Source of the DNA: Aerosticca soli
Lineage (GTDB): Bacteria; Pseudomonadota; Gammaproteobacteria; Xanthomonadales; Rhodanobacteraceae
Length of the DNA: 64,000 nt
Direction of reading: 5' to 3'
NCBI RefSeq assembly: GCF_003967035.1
Contig: NZ_AP018560.1
Coordinates: 16,001 to 80,000, forward strand
The translations under genes and the position numbers were made by a program. Position 1 is the stretch's first letter; each line of letters opens with the position of its first letter. Shown here one piece after another: positions 54,206 to 63,107 of the stretch. Below the pieces are notes generated by a model. The model did no database searches. It was not told the origin of the DNA and saw only the letters and a program-made list of their open reading frames with translations.

Positions 54206-56497
54206 ATGCAGACGGCAGGCTGGAGGCGGGGCGCAAACGACTGGCGACGGCTGCTGCCGCTGGCGGCCGGCACGCTGCTCCTCGGGCTTGGCCTGTTCTG
54301 CGCCTGGCAGACCTGGCTGATCGCCGTCGAGCAGGGCGCCGCCGAGCGCGTCGAGCAGTCCCAGCAGGAAGCGGTCCGCGCCGTCGGCGAGGAGATCGCC
54401 GCCACCCGCACGCGCGCCAGCGAGGCGCTGGCGACGATCGACCCGATCGTGCAGGACGATCCGGCGCTGCTCGCCGCCGCCGTGCGCCGGCGCTTGCCGC
54501 AGGTGCTCGCGGTCGAGGTCTACAGTGCCGGGCTGGACGAGGTGCTGCATGCCGACTATCGCACCTTCGGCTATGCCAAGGCCGCGCAGCTGCTGGCCGC
54601 GCAGGCCGACGACGGTATCGCGCCGGTGCAGAGCGTCAGCGTGAAGGGTGAGCGCCGCTTGAGTCTGGTCTTGCCGCTGGGGCCGGCCAGCCAGCCACGC
54701 GCCTGGCTGTGGCTGGAGTTTCCCTTCGCGCCGATCAAGCAGCGTTTCACGGCAGTTTCGCCGGCAGGCGGCAGACTGGAGCTGCGCCAGGGCGACGAGC
54801 GCGGCGAACTCAGCCTGCTCGCCACCGGGTCCAGCGCGGCCACGCTCGCCACGGTCGTGGCGGTGCCGGGCAGCAGCTTCAGCGTCAGTGCGGGGCGTCC
54901 GGAGGCGTTCATCGTGCTGCCGCGCAGCTGGCTGCTGGCCGCCTGCCTGGCCGTGCTGGGCATCGCCGGCGGCGCTTACGTGTTGTGGCGGCGCGTGCAT
55001 CCGCGCGGCTCGCCGGATTTGGAAACCGAGGAGATCATGGTGTCGGATATCAAGCTCAACCAACCCCAACCGGCCCGGCCGGCAGTCCGCGAGGCCGCAC
55101 CGGCGGCGGCGCGGGTCGAAGTCGACGCGGGCATCTTCCGCGCCTACGACGTGCGCGGCGTGGTCGGCAAGACGCTCACCGCCGAGGTGGCCCGCGTGCT
55201 CGGCCAGGCGATTGGCGCGCTGATGCGCGAAAAGCAGCTCACCGAGATCGTGGTCGGCCGCGATGGCCGGCTGTCCGGCCCGGAGCTCGCCGGGGCGCTG
55301 GCCGACGGTCTGCGTGCCGCCGGCATCGACGTCATCGACGTCGGCGCGGTGCCCACGCCGGTCATCTACTACGCCACTTACCGTTTCGAAACCGGCAGCT
55401 GCGTCGCCGTCACCGGCAGCCACAATCCGCCCGACTACAACGGCTTCAAGATCATGGTCGGCGGCGAGACGCTGTCGGAGGGCGCCATCCAGGATCTCTA
55501 CCGCCGCATCCGCGCGGGTGACCTGCCGGGCGATGGCCATGGCGGCCTGCGCCAGGTCGAGATCGTGCCGGACTACATCGAGCGGATCACTTCCGACGTG
55601 CAGGCCGAGCGGGCGCTTAAGGTGGTGGTCGATTGCGGCAACGGCATCCCCGGCGCGGTCGCCCCGCAGGTGCTGGAAGGCATCGGCTGCGAGGTGATCC
55701 CGCTCTATTGCGAGGTCGACGGCCACTTTCCCAACCATCATCCGGACCCCTCCGACCCGCACAACCTCGAGGACCTGATCCTCGCGGTCAAGAAGACCGG
55801 GGCCGATCTGGGCGTCGCCTTCGACGGCGACGGCGACCGGCTCGGCGTGGTCAGCCGCGAGGGCGAGATCATCTACCCCGACCGCCTGCTCATGCTGTTC
55901 GCCCGCGACGTGCTTTCGCGCCGCCCCGGCGCGACCATCATCTACGACGTCAAATGCACCGGGCATCTCAAGGAGGAGATCCTCGCCGCCGGCGGCAGTC
56001 CGTTGATGTGGCGCACCGGACACTCCCTGATCAAGGCCAAGATGCGCGAAACCGGCGCCGAGCTCGCCGGCGAGATGAGCGGCCACTTCTTCTTCAAGGA
56101 ACGCTGGTACGGCTTCGACGACGGCATCTACGCCGGTGCGCGGCTGCTGGAGATCCTGGCCGGGGATCCGGCCGGGCGCAGTCCCGAGGAGATTTTCGCC
56201 ACGTTGCCCAAGGGCGTGTCCACGCCCGAGCTCAAGATCCCCATGGCCGAGGGCGAGCATTACCGCTTCATCGAGAAGTTCAAGCAGTCGGCGCATTTCG
56301 AAGGCGCCACCCTGGTTACCATCGACGGCGTGCGCGCCGATTGGCCGGACGGCTGGGGGCTGGTGCGCGCGTCCAACACCACGCCGGTGCTGGTGCTGCG
56401 CTTCGATGCCGACGACAAGGCCGCGCTCAAGCGCATCCAGGACGCCTTCCGCGCCGAACTGCTCAAGGTCGAGCCGAACCTCAAGCTGCCGTTCTAG
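54206..56497 (+). CDS. xanA: Phosphomannomutase/phosphoglucomutase (XanA/AlgC-type) with N-terminal membrane domain
   Basis: A 763-residue protein. The C-terminal 455 residues (from GIFRAYDVRG near 309) are a complete alpha-D-phosphohexomutase: phosphoserine loop TGSHNPPDYNGFK with Ser405, Mg-binding DGDGDRLG, sugar loop GEMSGHFFF, and phosphate site RASNTTPVL. It supplies mannose-1- or glucose-1-phosphate for polysaccharides. The first 300 residues form an anchored domain: one segment near 17-35 and another near 234-255 (WLLAACLAVLGIAGGAYVLW) bound a predicted extracytoplasmic region, with a coiled-coil-like VEQSQQEAVRAVGEEIAATR. Similar long forms occur in Xanthomonas and Pseudomonas relatives. 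Confidence 0.92.
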   Translation: MQTAGWRRGANDWRRLLPLAAGTLLLGLGLFCAWQTWLIAVEQGAAERVEQSQQEAVRAVGEEIAATRTRASEALATIDPIVQDDPALLAAAVRRRLPQVLAVEVYSAGLDEVLHADYRTFGYAKAAQLLAAQADDGIAPVQSVSVKGERRLSLVLPLGPASQPRAWLWLEFPFAPIKQRFTAVSPAGGRLELRQGDERGELSLLATGSSAATLATVVAVPGSSFSVSAGRPEAFIVLPRSWLLAACLAVLGIAGGAYVLWRRVHPRGSPDLETEEIMVSDIKLNQPQPARPAVREAAPAAARVEVDAGIFRAYDVRGVVGKTLTAEVARVLGQAIGALMREKQLTEIVVGRDGRLSGPELAGALADGLRAAGIDVIDVGAVPTPVIYYATYRFETGSCVAVTGSHNPPDYNGFKIMVGGETLSEGAIQDLYRRIRAGDLPGDGHGGLRQVEIVPDYIERITSDVQAERALKVVVDCGNGIPGAVAPQVLEGIGCEVIPLYCEVDGHFPNHHPDPSDPHNLEDLILAVKKTGADLGVAFDGDGDRLGVVSREGEIIYPDRLLMLFARDVLSRRPGATIIYDVKCTGHLKEEILAAGGSPLMWRTGHSLIKAKMRETGAELAGEMSGHFFFKERWYGFDDGIYAGARLLEILAGDPAGRSPEEIFATLPKGVSTPELKIPMAEGEHYRFIEKFKQSAHFEGATLVTIDGVRADWPDGWGLVRASNTTPVLVLRFDADDKAALKRIQDAFRAELLKVEPNLKLPF

Positions 56498-56500
56498 TCC

Positions 56501-57157
56501 TCAAGGGTGGCCGGCCGAGGCTGCTTCGGCCGGCGCCTGTACCGCCTGCAGCGCCCGGTAACGGGCAAGATCCACGGCGGCCTGGCGTTCGGCCGTCGCC
56601 CGCGCTTCCTGGACGCGTTGCAGCGCGTCGCGCTGTGTGGCGACCACGTTGCGCTGCTCGGCGATGCGATCGCTCAGCGCCGCCGGCACCGGCTGCTTGG
56701 CGTGCTCCAGGTCGCCGGCCCGGGCGAGCAGGTCGGCCAGGGTCTTTTCCTGGTTGCGCAGGTTGATGCGGGTGGTCTCGATCTCCTGGTCGATGCTGTC
56801 CAGGCGATCCTTCTGCGCACGCCGGAACGCGGCTTCGGTGGGATAGGCGGCCAGCAGCTGCAGCTCGTTGCGCCGCTCGGCCTCCGCGGCGCGGCGCGCG
56901 GCGGCCTGGGCGGCGGCCTGACGCTGCTGCTCGGCGCGCTCCTGCGCGGTCGGCGGCCGGTCCACGTGCCGCACCACGCCGCCCTGGTCGCTGATGACGT
57001 CGTAGCCGAAACGCAGGGCGTCGGCGCTCAGGCTGTCGCTGTAGTGCGGCAGGCCATGCTCATCGACCCACTTGTAGCGCACGCCGCCGCCCGCCTGCTG
57101 CCCCCAGGCCTGGAACGCCGCGATCAGGGCGGCCGTGGCGATAAGACTCGAGCGCAT
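56501..57157 (-). CDS. DUF4124-containing exported coiled-coil protein
   Basis: A 218-residue protein: signal peptide (MRSSLIATAALIAAFQAWGQ), DUF4124 segment (VRYKWVDEHGLPHYSDSL), then a long coiled coil rich in Gln, Ala, Arg and Glu (about 70-210; RRNELQLLAAYPTEAAFRRA, QEIETTRINLRNQEKTLADL). Function of such proteins is unknown. It is convergent with the mutase gene, three bases between stops. Confidence 0.85.
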   Translation of the reverse strand: MRSSLIATAALIAAFQAWGQQAGGGVRYKWVDEHGLPHYSDSLSADALRFGYDVISDQGGVVRHVDRPPTAQERAEQQRQAAAQAAARRAAEAERRNELQLLAAYPTEAAFRRAQKDRLDSIDQEIETTRINLRNQEKTLADLLARAGDLEHAKQPVPAALSDRIAEQRNVVATQRDALQRVQEARATAERQAAVDLARYRALQAVQAPAEAASAGHP

Positions 57158-57226
57158 GCGGAAGAACCCCCTGCTGTCCTTAAGGCCGCAGTATAGCCAG
57201 CGAAATCCATGTGCCCGGAGGCGTCC

Positions 57227-57871
57227 TCACGCACTGCCGTAGCGCGCCCGATAGGCGAGCAACCGGGCGCGTTCGGCGGCCAGGGTCGGATGTTCGTCGA
57301 GATAGTCGAGCAGGTCGTCCAGTCGTGCGATGGCGAACACCGGAATGCCGAAGTCGCGGCTGACTTCCTGCGCCGCCGAAAGCTCGTCCCGGCCGCGTTC
57401 CTGGCGGTCCAGCGCGATCAGCACGCCGGCCGGGGTGGCGCCGTGGGCGCGGATCAGGGCGATCGATTCGCGCACCGCGGTGCCGGCGGTCAGCACGTCA
57501 TCGACGATCAGCACCCGGCCGGCCAGCGGCGCGCCGACCAGCAGACCGCCTTCGCCATGTGCCTTGGCCTCCTTGCGGTTATAGGCCCAGGGCAGGTCGC
57601 GGCCATGCCGGTCGGCCAGCGCGATGGCCGTGGTGGCGGCCAGCGCGATGCCCTTGTAGGCCGGGCCGAACAGCATGTCCACCGCCAGACCGGATTTCTC
57701 CAGTGCGGCCGCATAGGCGCGGCCGAGCCTGGCCAGCCCCGCGCCGGTGTCGATGCGGCCCAGATTGAAGAAATACGGACTGACCCGGCCGGATTTGAGC
57801 GTGAACTCGCCAAAGCGCAGTACGCCGTATTGCAGGGCCAGTTCGATGAAGTCGCGCTGGTAATCGTGCAT
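57227..57871 (-). CDS. pyrE: Orotate phosphoribosyltransferase
   Basis: A 214-residue pyrimidine biosynthesis enzyme forming OMP from orotate and PRPP. The opening [20 protein letters not shown] and [10 protein letters not shown] are characteristic. [14 protein letters not shown] and the flexible loop [13 protein letters not shown] bind substrates, and the PRPP motif is [18 protein letters not shown]. Divergent from xth with a 121-base gap in which no attenuator was recognised. Confidence 0.97.
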   Translation of the reverse strand: MHDYQRDFIELALQYGVLRFGEFTLKSGRVSPYFFNLGRIDTGAGLARLGRAYAAALEKSGLAVDMLFGPAYKGIALAATTAIALADRHGRDLPWAYNRKEAKAHGEGGLLVGAPLAGRVLIVDDVLTAGTAVRESIALIRAHGATPAGVLIALDRQERGRDELSAAQEVSRDFGIPVFAIARLDDLLDYLDEHPTLAAERARLLAYRARYGSA

Positions 57872-57992
57872 GCGAAGGTCCGTTCGGGCGGTAGTGCTTT
57901 TGGGGAAAGCGGCGGGATTATCGCCCGGCAGGGTAGCGCGGCGTCCGGTTGCTATGATCGCCGGCGGGTCTTCGCACGGTCGGTTTTTTTTC

Positions 57993-58760
57993 ATGCGTGT
58001 CATCAGTTTCAACGCCAACGGCATCCGTTCGGCGGCGAGCAAGGGCGTGTTCGACTGGCTGCGGGCGCAGCAGGCCGACGTGGTGTGCGTGCAGGAGACC
58101 AAGGCGCAGGAGGACCAGCTCGCCGATCCGCAGTTCCGTCCCGACGGCCATCACTGCTTCTATCGCGACGCCAGCAGCAAGAAGGGCTACAGCGGCGTGG
58201 CGATCTATGCGCGCCGCGAGCCGGACGAGGTGCGCACCGCACTGGGCTGGGAGGCTTTCGACAACGAGGGTCGCTACATCGAGGCGCGCTTCGGCCGTTT
58301 GAGCGTGGTGTCGCTGTACGTGCCATCGGGTTCTTCCGGCGAGGAGCGCCAGCGCTTCAAGTTCGCGGTGATGGACTGGCTCGCGCCGATTCTCGATGGC
58401 TGGCTCACCAGCGGCCGCGACTACGTGCTGTGCGGCGACTGGAACATCGTGCGCAGCGAGAAGGACATCAGGAACTGGAAGTCCAACCAGAAGAACTCCG
58501 GCTGCCTGCCCGAGGAGCGCGCCTGGCTCAACGGCCTGATCGCGCGCGGCTGGGTGGATACCTACCGCAGCCTGCGTCCCACCGGCGAGGAATACACCTG
58601 GTGGTCCAATCGCGGCCGCGCGCGCGAGAACGACGTCGGCTGGCGCATCGACTATCAACTGGTGACGCCCGCCCTGCGCGAGCGCCTGAAGGACTGCGCG
58701 ATCTACCGCGAGCAGCGCTTTTCCGACCACGCGCCGTACATCGTCGACTATGCCGACTGA
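57993..58760 (+). CDS. xth: Exodeoxyribonuclease III
   Basis: A 255-residue AP endonuclease/3' exonuclease of base excision repair. Motifs are [23 protein letters not shown] (metal Glu), [33 protein letters not shown] (catalytic Asp and Asn), and the terminal [11 protein letters not shown] with catalytic Asp-His. The ATG at 57993 is set by the conserved start; its ribosome site is weak. It overlaps ampG by 11 bases. Confidence 0.94.
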   Translation: MRVISFNANGIRSAASKGVFDWLRAQQADVVCVQETKAQEDQLADPQFRPDGHHCFYRDASSKKGYSGVAIYARREPDEVRTALGWEAFDNEGRYIEARFGRLSVVSLYVPSGSSGEERQRFKFAVMDWLAPILDGWLTSGRDYVLCGDWNIVRSEKDIRNWKSNQKNSGCLPEERAWLNGLIARGWVDTYRSLRPTGEEYTWWSNRGRARENDVGWRIDYQLVTPALRERLKDCAIYREQRFSDHAPYIVDYAD

Positions 58761-60036
58761 GCGCGGGCGGCTCACGATCTGGCGCGCCTTCACCCAGCCG
58801 GCGGCGGGCACGCTGGCGCTCCTGGGTTTTGCCTCGGGGCTGCCGTTCCTGCTGGTCGCCGGCACCCTGGCCTACTGGCTCAAGGAAAACGGCATCGCGC
58901 TCAAGGACATCACCATGATCGCGAGCGCCGGCATGACCTATGCCTGCAAGTTCCTCTGGGCGCCGCTGCTGGATCATGCGCAGGTGCCGGGCTTCGCGCG
59001 GCTCGGCCGGCGTCGCGGCTGGCTGCTGTTCGCGCAACTGTGCATCGTCGCGGGACTGGTGGCGATGGCACTGCTGACGCCGGCGCGGCGGCTGCCATTC
59101 ATCGCCGCCACGCTGCTGGTGGCCTTCTTCGGGGCCACCCAGGACATCGCCGTGGACGCCTACCGCATCGAGATCGCGCCGCCCGACCTGCAGGGTGCGC
59201 TGGTGGCGACCTACGTGCTGGGCTATCGGCTGGGACTGCTGCTCGCCGGCGCGGTGGCGCTGATCCTGGCCGATCACGTGTCCTGGCGGACGGTCTATCT
59301 GCTGATGGCCCTCGCCATGGTGGTGCCGATGATCGCCACGTTGCTCGCCCGCGAGCCTGCCGAGGTGCCCGTGCGTACGCGCGGCTGGAGCGAGGCGCTG
59401 CGTTTCGGGCTCGTCGATCCCTTCGTCGACTTCTTCCGCCGCCACGGCGTCGCCACGGCCTGCGTGGCGCTGGCCTTCATCCTGCTGTTCAAGGTGCCCG
59501 AGCAGGCCACGATCGGCGGCATCATGGGGCCGTTCTATCGCGACATGCAGTTTTCCAAGACCGAGATCGGCGCGATCACCAAAATCTATGGGGTCTGGAT
59601 CGGCATCGTCGGCGCTTTTGTGGGCGGGGCGGCGGTGGCGCGCTGGGGCGCCTGGCGCACGCTCGGCGTGACCATCGTGCTCTGCGGCTGCAGCAATCTC
59701 GGCTACCTCGCGCTCATCACCCATCCCGGCCATCTTGCCGTGCTGACCCTGGTGATCTCGGCGGAGAACCTCACGCTCGGCATGCTCGGGCCGCCGACGG
59801 TCGCCTTTCTGTCGATGCTGGTCGACCGGCGCCATACCGCCACCCAGTACGCGCTCTTGAGCTCGCTGGTCAATCTGCCGGGCAAGCTGCTCGGCTTTTT
59901 TGCCGGCGGCATCGCCACCGCGATCGGTTACGGCGGCTATTTCGTGCTCACCGTGGTCGCCCTGATCCCGGCGATGGCGCTCTATGCCGTCCTGGGGCGG
60001 CGCCTGCGCGGTGGCGGTGGCATCCCGGCGGCCTGA
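58750..60036 (+). CDS. ampG: AmpG-type muropeptide permease (MFS)
   Basis: A 428-residue inner-membrane transporter importing anhydro-muropeptides for cell-wall recycling. Marks are GFASGLPFLLVAGTLAYWLKE, YACKFLWAPLLDHAQVPGFA, FFGATQDIAVDAYRIEI and TATQYALLSSLVNLPGKLLG. It is shorter than the 491-residue E. coli AmpG but has the family core. The start ATG lies within the end of xth. Near anmK and an M23 peptidase, it forms part of a peptidoglycan recycling group. Confidence 0.92.
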   Translation: MPTERGRLTIWRAFTQPAAGTLALLGFASGLPFLLVAGTLAYWLKENGIALKDITMIASAGMTYACKFLWAPLLDHAQVPGFARLGRRRGWLLFAQLCIVAGLVAMALLTPARRLPFIAATLLVAFFGATQDIAVDAYRIEIAPPDLQGALVATYVLGYRLGLLLAGAVALILADHVSWRTVYLLMALAMVVPMIATLLAREPAEVPVRTRGWSEALRFGLVDPFVDFFRRHGVATACVALAFILLFKVPEQATIGGIMGPFYRDMQFSKTEIGAITKIYGVWIGIVGAFVGGAAVARWGAWRTLGVTIVLCGCSNLGYLALITHPGHLAVLTLVISAENLTLGMLGPPTVAFLSMLVDRRHTATQYALLSSLVNLPGKLLGFFAGGIATAIGYGGYFVLTVVALIPAMALYAVLGRRLRGGGGIPAA

Positions 60037-60116
60037 ACGGCCTGCGCCGTCCGTTTCGGTGCCTCGACTTCTGTGCCACCATGGGGCGTGCAGGGGCACT
60101 CCAACGGGAGCGGCGC

Positions 60117-60398
60117 ATGTCCGATCTCCTCATTCGTCACATCGACGCCGCGATGGTCGAGCGCATCAAGACCCTGGCCCGCGAGCGGCGCTGGACGATC
60201 AACGATGTGGTGCTGCACGCCCTGCGTAGCGGATTGGGCCTTGCCGCGGCCGGGCAGATTTCGGCCGAGACGTTGCTCGATTCGAGCAGCCTGGTGCTGC
60301 CGGGGCAATGGGACGCGAGTGAAAAGGCGGCCTTTCAGGAGGCCATGCAGGCATTGTCGGCCGCGCCCTCGCCACGCTTTGCCAACGATCAGGACTGA
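60117..60398 (+). CDS. Small ribbon-helix-helix-like (FitA/CopG-style) protein
   Basis: A 93-residue protein starting at ATG 60117 with GGGAG upstream. The N-terminal LIRHIDAAMVERIKTLARER and WTINDVVLHALRSGLGL have the pattern of an RHH DNA-binding domain of the FitA/VapB antitoxin style. The C-terminal half is acidic and Ala-rich (SLVLPGQWDASEKAAFQEAM). No toxin gene is next to it. Its end overlaps the convergent anmK stop by 10 bases. Confidence 0.75.
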   Translation: MSDLLIRHIDAAMVERIKTLARERRWTINDVVLHALRSGLGLAAAGQISAETLLDSSSLVLPGQWDASEKAAFQEAMQALSAAPSPRFANDQD

Positions 60399-61522
60399 GC
60401 GCGCCAGGGCGCCGCGTAAAGCGCGCCCAGCACGCGGGGGCCACGCGCCCCGGTGACGGCCGGCAGGTTGCCGGGCAGGCCGAGCACGCGCTGGCGTGCG
60501 AGCCAGGCAAAGGCGATGGCTTCCAGGTAATCCGGATCGACGCCGCAGGCCGCCGTGCTTTGCAGCCGTCGCGGCGCCAGCCGCTCGCGCAATCGTGCGA
60601 ACAGGGTCCGGTTGTGCACGCCGCCGCCGCAGACCAGCACTTCGGCCGCGTCGGCGGCATGGCGCTCGATCGCCTGGGCCACGCTCTCGACGGACAGCGC
60701 CAGCAAGGTGGCCTGGACGTCGGCGCCGTCGAGCTCGGCCGCGCCGGGATACCGTTCCAGCAGCCACTGCAGATGAAAATGCTCGCGGCCGGTGCTCTTG
60801 GGCGGCGGCAGCGCGAAATACGGATCGGCGAGCAGCGCCGTCAGCAGGGCCGCATCCACGCGGCCGGCGGCGGCGAAGGCGCCGTCGCGGTCGAAGGGCT
60901 GGCCGCACTGGCGCTGACACCAGGCATCCAGCAGCCCGTTCGCGGGGCCCGTATCGAAGCCGTACACCTGGCCGTCGGCCCCGAGCACGGTGAGATTGGC
61001 GATGCCGCCCAGGTTCACCACGGCGCGGGTCTGGCCGCTGCGGGCCAGCAGCATCGCGTGCAGCACTGGCAGGAGCGGCGCGCCCTGACCGCCGGCGGCG
61101 ACGTCGGCGCGCCGGAAGTCGGCGACGACCGTAAGGCCGGTGCGCTCGGCGATGACCGCGGCATCGCCGAGCTGCAGCGTGAACGGCAGCGGTCCGCAGG
61201 GACGATGGCGCACGGTCTGGCCATGCGAGCCGATCGCGCGCACCGCGGCGGCGGGCATCCCGGCCTGCGCGAGCAGGTTCAGGGCGGCCTGCGCGAAAGC
61301 CTGGCCGATGGCCACGTCGAGGCGGCCGAAGGCATCGAGATCGATCTCCCCCTCGCCCTGGGCCACGGCCAGGATGCGCTCACGCAGCTCATCCGGCCAC
61401 GGATGGGTCAGGGCGCCATGCAGCCTCGGGCCGTCCGCGGTGAATGACACCAATGCGGCGTCGATACCGTCGACGCTGGTCCCGGAGATCAGGCCGAGAT
61501 ACGGCGCGGCGCCCTCATCCAC
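60389..61522 (-). CDS. anmK: Anhydro-N-acetylmuramic acid kinase
   Basis: A 377-residue sugar kinase that hydrolyses and phosphorylates 1,6-anhydroMurNAc from recycled peptidoglycan. Motifs are LGLISGTSVDGIDAALVSF, IGSHGQTVRHRP, VVADFRRADVAAGGQGAPL, VVNLGGIANLTVL, FDTGPANGLLDAW and CGGGVHNRTL. Its start is four bases from the upstream M23 gene stop, so the two are co-transcribed. AmpG, encoded nearby, provides the substrate route. Confidence 0.96.
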   Translation of the reverse strand: MDEGAAPYLGLISGTSVDGIDAALVSFTADGPRLHGALTHPWPDELRERILAVAQGEGEIDLDAFGRLDVAIGQAFAQAALNLLAQAGMPAAAVRAIGSHGQTVRHRPCGPLPFTLQLGDAAVIAERTGLTVVADFRRADVAAGGQGAPLLPVLHAMLLARSGQTRAVVNLGGIANLTVLGADGQVYGFDTGPANGLLDAWCQRQCGQPFDRDGAFAAAGRVDAALLTALLADPYFALPPPKSTGREHFHLQWLLERYPGAAELDGADVQATLLALSVESVAQAIERHAADAAEVLVCGGGVHNRTLFARLRERLAPRRLQSTAACGVDPDYLEAIAFAWLARQRVLGLPGNLPAVTGARGPRVLGALYAAPWRAQS

Positions 61523-61525
61523 CGG

Positions 61526-62965
61526 TCAGTCGTCGTTGCGGGCCAGGCTGCCCGCGTGGGCCAGCTTCAAGGTGTCGTCGAGCGCCTTGAGCCGTGCCAG
61601 CTGCGGCCGCACCACCTCGGCCTTGAAGCGGGCAAGCTGGGTGGGCGGCAGCGGTTCGGGCTTGGGCAGCGTCACCGATTGCGGGTCGCGCTGCACGCCG
61701 TTGACGCGGAATTCGTAATGCAGGTGCGGGCCGGTCGCCAACCCGGTCATGCCGACGTAGCCGATCACCTGACCCTGCGCCACGTGCTGGCCGAGCCGCA
61801 CGGCGGCAAAGCGCGACATGTGGCCATAGGCGGTGCTGATCGCGCCGTTGTGCTGGATGACCACGAAATTGCCGTAACCGTTCATCCAGCCTTTGTATTT
61901 GACGACGCCGTCGCCGGCGGCATGGATCGGCGTGCCGGTCGGCGCGGCATAGTCCACGCCCTTGTGCGCGCGCATGCGTCCCAGGATCGGATGCAGACGG
62001 GCCACGCTGAAGCCGGAGGAGATGCGGGTGAAATCCACCGGGATGCGCAGGAAACTCTTCTGCAGGGGGCGGCCGTCCTCACTGAACCAGCCGTAGTTGC
62101 CGTCGGCCTTCTTGAAGCGGTAGGCGGTGTAGCGATGCCCCTGGTTGACGAATTCGGCGGCCACGATGTCGCCCTCGCCGAAATAGCTGCCGTCGCGATA
62201 CACGTCGTCGTAGATGACGGTGAAGCTGTCGCCGTCGCGCAGGTCCTGCACGAAATCGATGTCGTACTTGAAGAGATCGGCCAGCTTGCCGACCATCGCC
62301 GCGCTCATGCCAGCCTTGGCGCCGGCAGCGAACAGCGAGCTTTCGATGCGGCCGTGGGCGACGTGCTCGCGGCGCTCGAGCGCGCGCGCCTGGATCGTGA
62401 GTTTCGGCATGCCACCATCGAAACGCAGCACGGCACGGCTGGATGGGTCCTTGTCGAAACGGAAACCGATGAGGGCGCCGTTCGCATCCAGGAGGAAATC
62501 GAATTCCTGCTGCGGGCGGATGTTGTGCAGGGCATGCGCGGCCGGCCCGGCGGCATCCATGACCCGCTGCAGGTCGGCAAGACTGAGGCCCACATCCTGG
62601 AAGATGTCGGACAGCGTCTGACCTGGACGCACCTCGACCGCCTGCCAGTCTTCCGCGAGCGGCGCCTGGGCGGTCAAGGCCGGCGTCTTGGGCAGCGTCA
62701 GCGGCAACACGTCGTGGCGGGTGGCCACCGGTTCCGGACGCATGGCACTGCCCCAGGCCGGGAGAATGAATCCGGCCAGGGCAGTGACCAGGAGGGCGGT
62801 GCCGGCGAGGATCCAGCGTTCGCGATGCCAGCGTATGGGCTCGACTTCCTGCTGATGGCTGAACGACCAATGGGCACAGCGCGCATAGAAATGCGAATGC
62901 CGGCGCTGCGCCTTGCGACGCATGGCCTCTTTGCGTGCGCGGGTGACCTCGGGGTTTTTCGCCAT
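61526..62965 (-). CDS. M23-family peptidoglycan DD-metalloendopeptidase
   Basis: A membrane-anchored murein hydrolase of about 479 residues. A basic cytosolic N-terminus and one membrane segment (ILAGTALLVTALAGFILPAW) precede an opacity/LysM-like region (AVEVRPGQTLSDIFQDVGLS), a middle domain (FKYDIDFVQDLRDGDSFTVI), and the LytM domain with zinc ligands in MRAHKGVDYAAPTGTPI (His, Asp) and GPHLHYEFRVNG (HxH). This is the MepM/YebA layout. ATG 62965 (MAKNPEVTRARKEAMRRK) is preferred; an ATG or GTG further upstream is possible. Confidence 0.92.
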   Translation of the reverse strand: MAKNPEVTRARKEAMRRKAQRRHSHFYARCAHWSFSHQQEVEPIRWHRERWILAGTALLVTALAGFILPAWGSAMRPEPVATRHDVLPLTLPKTPALTAQAPLAEDWQAVEVRPGQTLSDIFQDVGLSLADLQRVMDAAGPAAHALHNIRPQQEFDFLLDANGALIGFRFDKDPSSRAVLRFDGGMPKLTIQARALERREHVAHGRIESSLFAAGAKAGMSAAMVGKLADLFKYDIDFVQDLRDGDSFTVIYDDVYRDGSYFGEGDIVAAEFVNQGHRYTAYRFKKADGNYGWFSEDGRPLQKSFLRIPVDFTRISSGFSVARLHPILGRMRAHKGVDYAAPTGTPIHAAGDGVVKYKGWMNGYGNFVVIQHNGAISTAYGHMSRFAAVRLGQHVAQGQVIGYVGMTGLATGPHLHYEFRVNGVQRDPQSVTLPKPEPLPPTQLARFKAEVVRPQLARLKALDDTLKLAHAGSLARNDD

Positions 62966-63061
62966 CGCCCTGTGACCTGCTTCCGGTTCAGCGGCGGCTA
63001 CCATAGCGGCCGTGCGGAAACCGAGTCAACGCCTTGTCGATCAAAGGTTTGCGCGAGGTAG

Positions 63062-63084
63062 ACGGTTAACGCACAATTAACCGT
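63062..63084. promoter_or_regulatory. Inverted repeat in the tyrS leader
   Basis: ACGGTTAA (63062-63069) and TTAACCGT (63077-63084) form a perfect 8-bp dyad with a 7-base spacer, ending 23 bases before the tyrS ATG. CAAAGG (63042-63047) and CCTTTG just after the dyad can pair as an outer arm. It may be an operator, or a leader hairpin controlling tyrS. Confidence 0.4.
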
Positions 63085-63107
63085 TGATCCTTTGTTTTTG
63101 GACACCT

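Noticed and set aside
63000..63107. T-box riboswitch upstream of tyrS
   Set aside because: No specifier stem, T-box sequence or terminator/antiterminator pair is visible, and the class is not expected in gammaproteobacteria.
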